NCBI GenBank assembly: GCA_017453605.1
Contig: JAFTEP010000268.1
Span: forward strand, 1 to 22,353
Length of the DNA: 22,353 nt
Reading direction: 5' to 3'
Origin: Clostridia bacterium
Lineage (GTDB): Bacteria; Bacillota; Clostridia; Oscillospirales; SIG627
Numbering within the stretch: the first letter of the stretch is position 1; every line of letters starts with the position of its first letter. The position numbers and the translations under genes were made by a program. This document shows positions 6,020-13,677 of this stretch, piece by piece. The notes under the pieces were generated by a model. The model worked only from the letters and a program-made list of their open reading frames with translations. It made no database searches and was not told where the DNA came from.

Positions 6020-7291
6020 ATGAAAAAGAGAACTCAACTTCTATTTGCTTCCGTCAGCGCGCTCCTCTTCGGCGTTCTCATTGTCCTTATCAAGTTTGTC
6101 GACGTCAGGCCGATCGGACCCGAAAACACTTCCGTCGGGCTTGCGGGTCTCAACTCGTTTGTTTTCGGGCTTTTCGGGGTGAATTTTCTCTGGTATGAGA
6201 TCACCGACTGGCTCGGCTTCGCGGCGCTGTTTGTCGCCTCGGGATTCGCTCTCGCGGGCTTCATACAGCTTATAAAAAGAAAAAGTCTCTTTAAGGTCGA
6301 CAGTGAGATCATCACGCTCGGTTTTCTCTATCTTGCCGTGATCGGCGTCTACGTTTTGTTCGAACACGCCGTCGTCAATTTCAGACCCGTGATCATGCCC
6401 GGCGCCGCTCATCCGGAAGCCTCGTTCCCGTCATCCCACACTATGCTGGTGTGCGTCATTCTCGGAAGCGCGCCTCCGCTTTTTGACAGGTACGTCAAAA
6501 ACGCCGCTCTCTGCAAAACGCTGAAAGCCCTCTGCGCGGCGGTGGTCCTTGTGACGGTCGCCGGCAGGATCATCTCCGGCGTCCACTGGTTCACGGACGT
6601 TGTCGGCGCCGTCTTTATCAGTCTGACTTTCTTATTTATTTTCTCCCGGAGGATCTCTTCAATGAACAGAAACGCTTTTATTATCCGTCCCGAAAGGAAA
6701 GACGAATACCGCAAGGTCGAAAACCTCGTCCGCGAATCCTTCTGGAACGTCTACCGCCCGGGATGCAGCGAGCATTACGTTCTCCACGTCCTGAGAGACG
6801 ACCCCGCTTTCGTGAAGGAGCTCGATTTCGTGATGGAAAAGGACGGCGAAGTCATCGGACAGAATATGTTCATGAGGACCGTCATCAATTCGGACGCCGG
6901 ATCGGACGTTCCCGTCCTCACGATGGGACCGATCTGCATCGCGCCGGAGTTCAAGAGACAGGGCTTCGGAAAGGCTCTGCTCGACTACTCTCTCGAAAAA
7001 GCCGCCTCTCTCGGCTACGGCGCCGTCCTCTTCGAGGGCAACGTCCTCTTCTACGGCAAGAGCGGCTTCGATTACGCACGGAAGTTCGGCATCCGCTATC
7101 ATGACCTTCCCGAGGGCGAGGACGATTCGTTCTTTTTGTGCAGAGAGCTCGTCCCCGGCTATCTCGACGGCGTCACCGGCGTATATCAGACGCCGAAGGG
7201 CTACTACGTTCCGGACGCCGGGGTCGAAGAATTCGACAAAGGTTTTCCCCCTAAGGTCAAACTCAAGCTTCCCGGTCAGCTTTTCGACTGA
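6020..7291 (+). CDS. PAP2 membrane phosphatase fused to a GNAT acetyltransferase
   Basis: The reading frame of 423 residues joins two families. Residues 1-214 are a multi-pass PAP2 lipid phosphatase: motif 1 ends in FRP (Arg122-Pro123), motif 2 is PSSH (137-140), and motif 3 is RIISGVHWFTD with Arg183, His189 and Asp193. The lysine that normally opens motif 1 is Glu115 here. Residues 215-423 are a GNAT domain of the YhbS type (MGPICIAPEFKRQGFGKALLDY, then GYGAVLFEGNVLFYGKSGFDYAR). The N-terminal part would act on a lipid or undecaprenyl-type phosphate at the membrane and the C-terminal part would face the cytoplasm. A well-spaced GGAGG stands just before Met215, so a free GNAT protein may also be made. 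The domain calls are firm; the joint function is unknown. Confidence 0.88.
   Translation: MKKRTQLLFASVSALLFGVLIVLIKFVDVRPIGPENTSVGLAGLNSFVFGLFGVNFLWYEITDWLGFAALFVASGFALAGFIQLIKRKSLFKVDSEIITLGFLYLAVIGVYVLFEHAVVNFRPVIMPGAAHPEASFPSSHTMLVCVILGSAPPLFDRYVKNAALCKTLKALCAAVVLVTVAGRIISGVHWFTDVVGAVFISLTFLFIFSRRISSMNRNAFIIRPERKDEYRKVENLVRESFWNVYRPGCSEHYVLHVLRDDPAFVKELDFVMEKDGEVIGQNMFMRTVINSDAGSDVPVLTMGPICIAPEFKRQGFGKALLDYSLEKAASLGYGAVLFEGNVLFYGKSGFDYARKFGIRYHDLPEGEDDSFFLCRELVPGYLDGVTGVYQTPKGYYVPDAGVEEFDKGFPPKVKLKLPGQLFD
6648..6664 (+). promoter_or_regulatory. Internal ribosome site at the PAP2/GNAT junction
   Basis: GGAGG at 6648-6652 lies 9 bp before an in-frame ATG at 6662. That ATG is exactly the first residue of the GNAT domain (MNRNAFIIRPERKDEY), so a second, shorter product of 209 residues could be translated from the same frame. 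Confidence 0.6.
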
Positions 7292-7331
7292 ATAAACGGC
7301 CGAAATCTCCACCGAAAAAGAGGCGATAGAA

Positions 7332-7937
7332 TTGAACAGGACCGTTCCGAAGATCGGCGCGGCGATCACGTCCGTGAGCGTTTTTCTGTTCGCGGTGTTC
7401 TTGATTACGGGCTTCACGTTCGGCAGCTATATTGTCTGTATGTTCCTGCCGATAGGCTATATCATGACCGCCGCCGGATTCCAGAACGAGTGCGGAAAGG
7501 ACAGACGCGTCCCGGCGAATATCGGGCTCATCTTCTCGGCGATCTACGCCGCGCTGATATTTATCGTGTATTTCGCGCAGACGACGACCGTCAGGCTCGA
7601 AGACCTGACGGATCAGGCGAAAAAGATCCTCGATTACAGCCGCGGAGGGCTTCTTTTCAACCTCGATCTTCTCGGTTACGCCATGATGGCGCTCTCGACT
7701 TTCTTCATCGGTCTCTCGATGCGCTCCAAAAATTCTCCCGACAAATGGCTCAAAGCGCTCATGACTTTTCACGGCGTCTTTTTCATAAGCTGTTTTGTCC
7801 TGCCGATGACAGGCGCCTTCGCTTCGATGTCGTCCGGCGGGACGCACGGCGGGGGAGTCGCGGCGCTCGTTGTCTGGTGCGTATACTTTCTTCCGATCGG
7901 GATCCTGTCGTTCAGGCATTTTTCCGACTCGAAATGA
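7332..7937 (+). CDS. Six-helix membrane protein of unknown function, TTG start
   Basis: I do not recognise this 201-residue protein. It has about six hydrophobic segments: residues 8-28, 31-50, 62-82, 107-127, 143-163 and 175-193. Between helices 3 and 4 lies a polar stretch (QTTTVRLEDLTDQAKKILDYSRGG). A glycine-rich loop SSGGTHGGG precedes the last helix. It has no cofactor motif or signal peptide. The TTG at 7332 follows an AGAGG ribosome site, and the gene lies 40 bp after the PAP2-GNAT gene with no terminator between them, so it is probably co-transcribed. An envelope role is possible from context only. Confidence 0.75.
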   Translation: MNRTVPKIGAAITSVSVFLFAVFLITGFTFGSYIVCMFLPIGYIMTAAGFQNECGKDRRVPANIGLIFSAIYAALIFIVYFAQTTTVRLEDLTDQAKKILDYSRGGLLFNLDLLGYAMMALSTFFIGLSMRSKNSPDKWLKALMTFHGVFFISCFVLPMTGAFASMSSGGTHGGGVAALVVWCVYFLPIGILSFRHFSDSK

Positions 7938-8018
7938 CGCTTTTGATTCCGGGCTTCAGCTCTGACGGTCGTGATATATCAGGTTTAGCAAAAAAATCTC
8001 AAGGAGAGGATCAAAAAA

Positions 8019-9392
8019 ATGAAATCTATTCGCCGGTCCGTAAAACAGAAAGTCATGGCGGTCGTTTTTGCCGTTCTGTGTCTTGTTGTTCTGATGTCGG
8101 CGTATCTTTTCCTGCTGAACAACGAGATCTCCCTCGAGAGGGAGCGCTGCCGTTACATAACGGAAAACGAGGCGGCGCACATCGTCACGACCATCGACTG
8201 CGTCATGGCGAGGACGAGCACGCTGATCGCTCTTGTCCAGGACCACAACGGCGACACCTCGTTCTTTGAAAACGTCGCCGACGACGTCGTCAGCGCCGTG
8301 AAAGAGGAGACGGGAGTGACGCTCAAAAACATCGCGATCGCGCCCACCGGCCTTGTGACGAACGTCTATCCCCTCGAGGGCAACGAGAACCTTATAGGCT
8401 TTGATTTTCTGGATCTGAGCCGCCCCGGGAACAAGGAAGCGATAAAGGCATACGAGCAGGGAAAAACGATCCTCACTAATCCCTTCGAGATGGTGCAGGG
8501 CGGTCTCGGCATCTCCGGCAGGGCTCCGGTCATTCTCAGGAGCGCTTCCGGCTCGAGATTCTGGGGACTCGTGTGCGTCACGATAGACTTTGACAAGCTC
8601 ATCGACGAACTGAAGCTGAAGGAACTCAGAGCGATAGGTCTGGAATACACCCTTTCCTATCTCGACGAAGACGGCGCGCTTCAGCTTATCTTGTCCGGCG
8701 GCGTTCCGGGCAAGGACGCCTCGACGACGCGCTTCGAGATCAGAAATCTCACCTGGGAACTCACCGCCTCTCCCGCGAGCGGCTGGATCCCGACCTGGAG
8801 GATCGCCGCTTTCGTGCTGGTGATCGTCGTCGTTTCGTGCTTTGCCGGAGTGTTCGCGAACAATGTGTTCAAGCTCAGAACGACCAATGAAATGCTGAAA
8901 AAGCTCTCCAACACCGACCGTCTGACCGGCTGTATGAACCGCAGGGCATACGAGGACGAGCTTGCGAAGATCACCATCAGGACCGCGGCGGACGATTTCG
9001 TCTGCGTCTCCGCGGACGTCAACGGACTCAAACGCGCCAACGACACGCTCGGGCACCTTTCCGGAGACGAGCTGCTTTGCGGAGCCGCCGATTGTCTTAA
9101 CAAGTGCTTCGGCACTCACGGCACGGTGTACCGCATCGGCGGCGACGAGTTCGCGTGCCTTATAAACGCGGACGAAAAAACCCTCGCCGGACTCAACGAA
9201 AAGTTTGTTAAAGAGAGCGCGGAATGGAAAGGGCACAGCGTCAGCGAGCTCTCGGTCTCCGTCGGCTGCGCCGCCCGCAGAGAATTCCCCGAGGCGCCGG
9301 TCAGCGCTCTTGTCAAGACCGCCGACGAGAGGATGTACGCCGCAAAGAGCGAGTATTACCGTCAAAAAGGCATAGACAGAAGAAAAACCTGA
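8019..9392 (+). CDS. Membrane diguanylate cyclase with extracellular CHASE-like sensor
   Basis: This 457-residue protein makes the second messenger c-di-GMP from two GTP. A short basic N-terminus is followed by a first helix (about 11-33) and an outer domain of about 225 residues. That domain holds the CHASE signature IAPTGLVTNVYPLEGNENLIGFDFLD, expected to bind a small external ligand. A second helix (about 262-283) leads to a GGDEF domain that opens with SNTDRLTGCMNRRAYEDEL. The catalytic GGDEF is intact at residues 374-378. The RxxD inhibitory site expected five residues before it is absent (GTHG is found), so product inhibition is probably lost. The ATG at 8019 follows AAGGAGAGG. The 81-bp gap before it shows a palindrome TGATATATCA at 7972-7981 but no clear promoter. 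Confidence 0.92.
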   Translation: MKSIRRSVKQKVMAVVFAVLCLVVLMSAYLFLLNNEISLERERCRYITENEAAHIVTTIDCVMARTSTLIALVQDHNGDTSFFENVADDVVSAVKEETGVTLKNIAIAPTGLVTNVYPLEGNENLIGFDFLDLSRPGNKEAIKAYEQGKTILTNPFEMVQGGLGISGRAPVILRSASGSRFWGLVCVTIDFDKLIDELKLKELRAIGLEYTLSYLDEDGALQLILSGGVPGKDASTTRFEIRNLTWELTASPASGWIPTWRIAAFVLVIVVVSCFAGVFANNVFKLRTTNEMLKKLSNTDRLTGCMNRRAYEDELAKITIRTAADDFVCVSADVNGLKRANDTLGHLSGDELLCGAADCLNKCFGTHGTVYRIGGDEFACLINADEKTLAGLNEKFVKESAEWKGHSVSELSVSVGCAARREFPEAPVSALVKTADERMYAAKSEYYRQKGIDRRKT

Positions 9393-9407
9393 GAGAAGGA
9401 CGCGGCA

Positions 9408-10184
9408 ATGTTTCTTGAAGAATTTGACCCCTCTCCCCACGCGATCATAGACCCCGATATGATTTTACAAAAAACGGACGGCTTTCCCGAAGTGACGGTC
9501 TCCTGCTTTTCGCATCAGCTTTTTGCGGGCGTGAGGGATCTTTTGGGCGCAAAGCAGATCGCCGAGATCCTTTGGGCGGTCGGTCCGAACCCCATTTACG
9601 AGGCGGAATATAAAGGAAAACGCTTTTGTCTGTATCAGTCGTTTGTCGGCGAGCCTCTCTGCGTCGCGCAGTACGAGGATCTTTTGGCCCTCGGGAGCAA
9701 AAGGCTTATCCTTCTCGGCAACTGCGGAGTCCTTGACAGAAATATCGAGGACTGCGGCATCATCATCCCCACCCGGGCGCTGAGGGACGAGGGGACGAGC
9801 TTTCATTACGCCGCGCCTTCCGACACTATAGAAGTCAACAAAAAATATCGCGGGCTTTTCAAAGAAGTTCTCAACGAATGCGGGTATCCGTTCGTCGAGG
9901 GCGTGACCTGGACGACGGACGCCTTTTACAGGGAGACCGCTGAAAAAGTGAAGCGCAGGAAAGACCGGGGCGCTATCTGCGTGGAAATGGAATGCGCCGG
10001 GATGCAGGCGCTCTGCGATTTCAGAAAGACGGAGTTTTTCCAGTTTTTCTACGCCGGAGACAACCTCGACCATTCGAGCTGGCAGCCGAGAAGCCTGTAC
10101 GGAGCCGTGAGGCTCGACGACAAGATGAAGATAATGCTTCTGGCGTTCGAACTCGGGCTGAAGATCATGGAACGCCCGGACTGA
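9408..10184 (+). CDS. Nucleoside phosphorylase (PNP/UDP family)
   Basis: The 258-residue product resembles uridine phosphorylase-like members of the PNP/UDP family, which split nucleosides with phosphate into base and (deoxy)ribose 1-phosphate. Seen are RLILLGNCGVL (central strand with phosphate-loop glycine), IIIPTRALRDEGTSFHYA (the family's conserved base/ribose region), and VEMECAGMQALCDF (the EMEx ribose-binding motif with two glutamates), followed by FFYAGDNLDHSSW. It is cytoplasmic and lies 15 bp after the diguanylate cyclase gene, behind AGAAGGA, so it is co-transcribed. Substrate preference (uridine, purine or a modified nucleoside) cannot be told from sequence alone. Confidence 0.85.
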   Translation: MFLEEFDPSPHAIIDPDMILQKTDGFPEVTVSCFSHQLFAGVRDLLGAKQIAEILWAVGPNPIYEAEYKGKRFCLYQSFVGEPLCVAQYEDLLALGSKRLILLGNCGVLDRNIEDCGIIIPTRALRDEGTSFHYAAPSDTIEVNKKYRGLFKEVLNECGYPFVEGVTWTTDAFYRETAEKVKRRKDRGAICVEMECAGMQALCDFRKTEFFQFFYAGDNLDHSSWQPRSLYGAVRLDDKMKIMLLAFELGLKIMERPD

Positions 10185-10186
10185 AG

Positions 10187-10206
10187 AAAAAACCCGGCTC
10201 GCCGGG
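10187..10206 (+). other. A-tract plus small GC hairpin after the phosphorylase gene
   Basis: Six A (10187-10192) are followed by CCCGGC-TC-GCCGGG (10193-10206), right after the stop at 10184. No T-run follows, so it may be a weak attenuator or RNA end-protecting structure rather than a full terminator. It shares the A-tract/hairpin design of the sites at 680, 13678 and 21681. Confidence 0.45.
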
Positions 10207-10211
10207 AAAAG

Positions 10212-10229
10212 ACGGAGGAAACGGAGGAA
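10212..10229 (+). repeat. Tandem duplicated Shine-Dalgarno 9-mer
   Basis: ACGGAGGAA occurs twice without gap just before the ATG at 10234. Each copy contains GGAGG. The second copy (GGAGG 10223-10227) is 6 bp from the start and the first about 15 bp, so the proximal one is the functional site and the distal one may act as a standby site. Confidence 0.75.
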
Positions 10230-10233
10230 ACAG

Positions 10234-10548
10234 ATGAAAAAAATAAAAATAACCGTAATGGCAATGGTCTGCCATAAAGACCTGATCGAAAAGTATGAAA
10301 ACCCGATCGAACACGCCTGCGATATGAAGATAGGGCAGGTATTCGTCGCGAACGGCTGGAAGATGCCGGAGGGCTTCTGCTTCAGCGCCTGGGACACGCT
10401 CTCTCCCTACGTCATGGCGATGGCGCACGGCGCCGAGGACTTTTTCGACGGCTGGATGAAAGATAAAAAGTCCGCGATGCTCTCCTGCAGCGACGGCTTC
10501 CGTCCCGTGACCTTCCTTCTCGAAACGCTCGATGAAGACGCCGACTGA
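10234..10548 (+). CDS. TIGR04076 family protein
   Basis: The 104-residue protein fits the small TIGR04076 family of anaerobes. It opens MKKIKITVMAMVCHKDLIEKYE, contains IGQVFVANGWKMPEGFCFSAWDTLSPYVMAMAHG, and ends near CSDGFRPVTFLLETL. The family is cytoplasmic and has no established function. Three cysteines (residues 13, 28 and 48) and one in the SCSDGFRPV block are the obvious candidates for metal or redox chemistry. The start at 10234 is backed by the duplicated GGAGG. It overlaps the following gene by 17 bp, so the two are translationally linked. Confidence 0.8.
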   Translation: MKKIKITVMAMVCHKDLIEKYENPIEHACDMKIGQVFVANGWKMPEGFCFSAWDTLSPYVMAMAHGAEDFFDGWMKDKKSAMLSCSDGFRPVTFLLETLDEDAD

Positions 10549-11128
10549 CGCAAAACAGATGAACGAAAAGAAGACCGTCTGCTGTTATGACCGCGGCGAG
10601 TGGAGAAAATGGCTCTCGGAGCATTTTGAGACCGAAAAAGAAGTCTGGTTCGTGTTTTACTCTTCGGATTCGGGCAAGAAAGGCGTCTCCTACAACGACG
10701 CGGTCGAGGAGGCGCTCTGCTTCGGCTGGATCGACTCGACGGCGGGAAAACTCGACGCCGAGCGCCAGCTTCGCCGCTTCACTCCGCGCCGAAAAGGGAG
10801 TTCTTTCTCGCAGCCGAATATAGAAAGACTCGTTTTTCTTGACTCTCAGGGGCTTATCCACCCTAAGATCAGAAAGTCCGTCGAAGACCTTCTTTGCACG
10901 CCCTTCGTTTTCCCGGAGGATATCATCGCCTCGCTCAGGAGCGATCCGGAGGTCTGGCGCAATTATCAGTCGTTCTCCGAGCCGTATAAAAGGATCCGCG
11001 TCGCGTATATCGACGCCGCGAGAGGACGCCCCGCCGAGTTTTCGAAGCGTCTTGAAAACTTCGTCAAGAAGACCCGGGCAAACAAACTTATCACGGGCTA
11101 CGGCGGCGTAGAAAAATACTACGGATAG
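10532..11128 (+). CDS. YdeI/OmpD-associated family protein
   Basis: The product is up to 198 residues and matches the YdeI/OmpD-associated (bacteriocin-protection-like) family. Signs are EWRKWLSEHFETEKEVWFVFY, then VSYNDAVEEALCFGWIDSTAG, then RRFTPRRKGSSFSQPNIERLVFL, a block strongly conserved in this family, and a C-terminal helical half. In some bacteria relatives are tied to stress or peptide resistance, but the biochemical role is unknown. Two starts are possible, ATG 10532 (inside the previous gene) and ATG 10559; neither has a clear ribosome site, which suggests coupling to the previous gene. I keep the longer form. Confidence 0.82.
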   Translation: MKTPTDAKQMNEKKTVCCYDRGEWRKWLSEHFETEKEVWFVFYSSDSGKKGVSYNDAVEEALCFGWIDSTAGKLDAERQLRRFTPRRKGSSFSQPNIERLVFLDSQGLIHPKIRKSVEDLLCTPFVFPEDIIASLRSDPEVWRNYQSFSEPYKRIRVAYIDAARGRPAEFSKRLENFVKKTRANKLITGYGGVEKYYG

Positions 11129-11143
11129 TCTCATTTCCCCTTA

Positions 11144-11178
11144 CGCCGCGGCGATCATCGCCGCGGCGGGCGTTTTTT
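11144..11178 (+). terminator. Rho-independent terminator
   Basis: CGCCGCGGCGA (11144-11154) pairs perfectly with TCGCCGCGGCG (11158-11168) over a 3-base loop, and TTTTTT (11173-11178) follows closely. It ends the operon that finishes with the YdeI-like gene. Confidence 0.9.
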
Positions 11179-11222
11179 CGGGCGTCCGGAAAGTTTTTTA
11201 AATTTTTTTCACCGATCCGGAA

Positions 11223-11249
11223 GGAAACCGGGGCCGTTCATCCGTATAA
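11223..11249 (+). promoter_or_regulatory. Possible ECF-type promoter before the sigma gene
   Basis: GGAAACC (11223-11229) and CGTATAA (11243-11249) resemble the -35 and -10 of ECF sigma promoters and lie about 60 bp before the sigma gene. The gap between GGAAAC and CGTA is 14 bp, two short of the usual 16, so this is only a candidate for autoregulation. Confidence 0.3.
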
Positions 11250-11307
11250 CAGGCGAAGGGGTCAGACGTGGCTCTTAAAATAAGCCGGAAAGGGCGGTAA
11301 AAAATAA

Positions 11308-11856
11308 ATGGATAACTGCGCAGAGATCTACCGCCGTTTCCTTGACGGCGACGAAAGCGCCGTCGGCGAGATAATGGAGAAAGTGTTTTATTCTCTCGTT
11401 TTCTTCACGGATTCTTACGTCCGCGACGTCCACAGCGCCGAGGATATCGCGCTTGAGGTCATGAGCGAGCTTTTTGTTCACAAGCGCGGGTATGATTTCC
11501 GGGTCTCTCTGAAAACCTATCTTTTCATGCTCGCGAAGAGCCGCGCGAGCGACTTTATCAGGCACCGCTCGGTCCTGAAGACAGAGGAGCTTTCCGAAGC
11601 GCTCGACGCGGCGGACGAGAGGGCGGACCTTGAAAAAAAGGTGCTCAAAGACGAGAGGGCGCGCGCCGTGAACGATGCGATAGCAGGCCTGCCGGAAGAT
11701 ATGAGGACCGCGGTCCATCTCGTGTTCTTCGAGGGCCTGAGCTATAAAGAGGCGGCGAAAGTGATGAGAAAAAACTCTAAACAGATCGACAATCTTCTTT
11801 ATCGCGCCAAAAAGGTGCTCCGCGAACTTCTCGCGGACGAAAAGGAGAACTTATGA
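11308..11856 (+). CDS. ECF-type RNA polymerase sigma factor
   Basis: The 182-residue protein has only sigma regions 2 and 4, which defines the ECF group. Region 2 covers about residues 15-85, with YVRDVHSAEDIALEVMSELF and the LKTYLFMLAKSRASDFIRHR stretch that recognises the -10 element. Region 4 covers about 125-180, with LPEDMRTAVHLVFFEGLSYKEAAKVM followed by the DNA-reading helix around KNSKQIDNLLYRAKKVLREL. It would bring RNA polymerase to a small regulon when a signal releases it. Its stop overlaps the start of the next gene (ATGA), which encodes a membrane-anchored exported protein, the normal place for an anti-sigma partner. The start at 11308 has a modest AGGGCGG upstream. Confidence 0.92.
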   Translation: MDNCAEIYRRFLDGDESAVGEIMEKVFYSLVFFTDSYVRDVHSAEDIALEVMSELFVHKRGYDFRVSLKTYLFMLAKSRASDFIRHRSVLKTEELSEALDAADERADLEKKVLKDERARAVNDAIAGLPEDMRTAVHLVFFEGLSYKEAAKVMRKNSKQIDNLLYRAKKVLRELLADEKENL

Positions 11857-13661
11857 AGAGCATAGAAGAATATACCCTGGAGCTCGAAAAAAGGATAGCC
11901 GAAAAAAAGAGCGCCCGTAAAAAAATGACGCACCTCGCCGCGATCCTCTGCGCCGCTCTCGCGCTTGGCGTCGGCGCGGCGTTTCTTCCGGGGCTTATAA
12001 ACAAAACTTCCGATCCGTCTCTCAGCCGCGAAAAGACCGACACGGTTTCCGGCGCCGGAATGACGTTCCCGCTCGCCGCCGACACGAAAGACCGCTTCGT
12101 CCTGAACGACGCGGAGTATAATTATTCGGAAAACGACCATAAAACGGAGGACAGGATAGGGCTGAGAGGGCTGAACGTTTTCTCGGACAGTGACGCGTTG
12201 TTCTTCTCGCTCTCTGAATGGGGGCCCGTCTACCGGATCGCCGAAAACGGGATCAGCCACGTTCCCGGGAGGTTCCCGCTCGGAGTGTATTACGGCGCGG
12301 CATACCGCGACGGCTGGATATATATGCCCGCGACGCGCGAGATCGTCTGCGGTCTTGTCAGGTCGAACGGCATCTGCCGGTACGGTATCGCCTCTCAGGT
12401 CACTCAAAGCGTCATCGCTTCGGACGGCATGACGGCGTCGGTCGTAATAAGCGGAAACGATATGTTCTACGCCTCGGTCTCGTGGAAGGAAGAGCTGGTC
12501 GAGATCAAAAAATGCGACCTTGAAACGGGAGAGATCTTTCTCCTTGCGCGGATAAGCGCCGCCGAACCCAGATCCGAATGCGTCAGGATCGCGCTCTGCA
12601 CGGACAGACTCGCCGTGAGGATCGACGAAAAAGTCTACACCGTCGCCTGTAACGGAGACGTGAAGCAGATCTCCGACTGCGCCCGGGCGGGGATCGGAAC
12701 GGACGGGGATAAGATCTTCGTTTTCGACTCGGAGGGGGAGCCGCGCCCGGAGTTCTTCGAGACCCGAAAGGCAGCGCTGACCGGCGCAGAGATCTATTCC
12801 GCCGCGACCGGCGAAAAACTGGGCGGATATAAAAACGATTCGGACGAACTTTTCCCTATTGTCTTTGACGGCGGGCTTGCCGCGCTGAGGGACGGAAAGC
12901 TTCTTCTCGTCGATCCTTTTGTCGGCAGTGAGCGGGAACTGGGCGGCGTTTTCTCAGATCGCTGCTATGCCGCCCTCGCAGGAGATAAGCTGCTCGTCGT
13001 CGACCCGTCGGGATACGTCGACGGGAATCTCGCCGGCGACGTATACCTTTTCGGTGCGGACGGTCTGACCTTCAAGGGAGAGCTCTGCAGCGATATAATC
13101 TTTTACCGCGAAGAAACGCTCAGGTTTACAGGCGTTGATGAAGCGATGGACACCCTGCTCTTCGCTCCGACGGATCTTCCCGTCGATACCGCCCTTCTCG
13201 AGCTGAAAGACGTTTACGGCGGCGCCGCGGTCAGAGGGACGACTTACGGAAAAGAGCGCGAGATAAACAGGGGCTATCTGTATATAAACGCCGCGTTCAA
13301 CGGCAAAAACCTTTATATCGCCGTTTCACAGGATCAAAGCGTTACCTGGCAGAGCTTCTCGGGAAAACTCGGATACGGCGACTGGCTCGAAAGAAAACTC
13401 TTCGGCGCAGAGGAATATCCGGTGAAGGACAACGGCGGTTTTGACGAACTTGGCGATCAGTATTACGATCTTCTTTCAAAAGACGGAGAGCCCTGCGGAA
13501 TGATGACGTGGCTCGATACCGGCGCGGACGAAGTTTTTTCCGAGATCAGGGTCTTTTATGAAAACTCCGGCTTCACAGCTCTTGTCAGCGTCACTTCCTC
13601 CGAGCTGACCCTGTCCGAGCTTCAAAGTATCCTGACGGTGATCCCCGAAAGCCTCGCATAA
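11853..13661 (+). CDS. Single-pass exported protein, probable sensor or anti-sigma partner
   Basis: I do not recognise a named family for this 602-residue protein. Residues 1-25 are charged and cytoplasmic, 26-49 form one helix (LAAILCAALALGVGAAFLPGL), and the rest, over 550 residues, should lie outside. The outer part is rich in short repeated strands such as DALFFSLSEWG, YYGAAYRDGWIYMP and NDMFYASVSWKEE, which suggests a beta-propeller. The last 70 residues (from about GFDELGDQYYDLLSKDGEP to LQSILTVIPESLA) resemble the DUF4367-like tails of anti-sigma proteins; both are impressions. The cytoplasmic part lacks the HxxxCxxC zinc motif and is too short for a classical anti-sigma domain. The 4-bp overlap with the sigma gene makes a functional pair likely. 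Confidence 0.8.
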   Translation: MKSIEEYTLELEKRIAEKKSARKKMTHLAAILCAALALGVGAAFLPGLINKTSDPSLSREKTDTVSGAGMTFPLAADTKDRFVLNDAEYNYSENDHKTEDRIGLRGLNVFSDSDALFFSLSEWGPVYRIAENGISHVPGRFPLGVYYGAAYRDGWIYMPATREIVCGLVRSNGICRYGIASQVTQSVIASDGMTASVVISGNDMFYASVSWKEELVEIKKCDLETGEIFLLARISAAEPRSECVRIALCTDRLAVRIDEKVYTVACNGDVKQISDCARAGIGTDGDKIFVFDSEGEPRPEFFETRKAALTGAEIYSAATGEKLGGYKNDSDELFPIVFDGGLAALRDGKLLLVDPFVGSERELGGVFSDRCYAALAGDKLLVVDPSGYVDGNLAGDVYLFGADGLTFKGELCSDIIFYREETLRFTGVDEAMDTLLFAPTDLPVDTALLELKDVYGGAAVRGTTYGKEREINRGYLYINAAFNGKNLYIAVSQDQSVTWQSFSGKLGYGDWLERKLFGAEEYPVKDNGGFDELGDQYYDLLSKDGEPCGMMTWLDTGADEVFSEIRVFYENSGFTALVSVTSSELTLSELQSILTVIPESLA

Positions 13662-13677
13662 GCGGCGGCGAGAGAAT

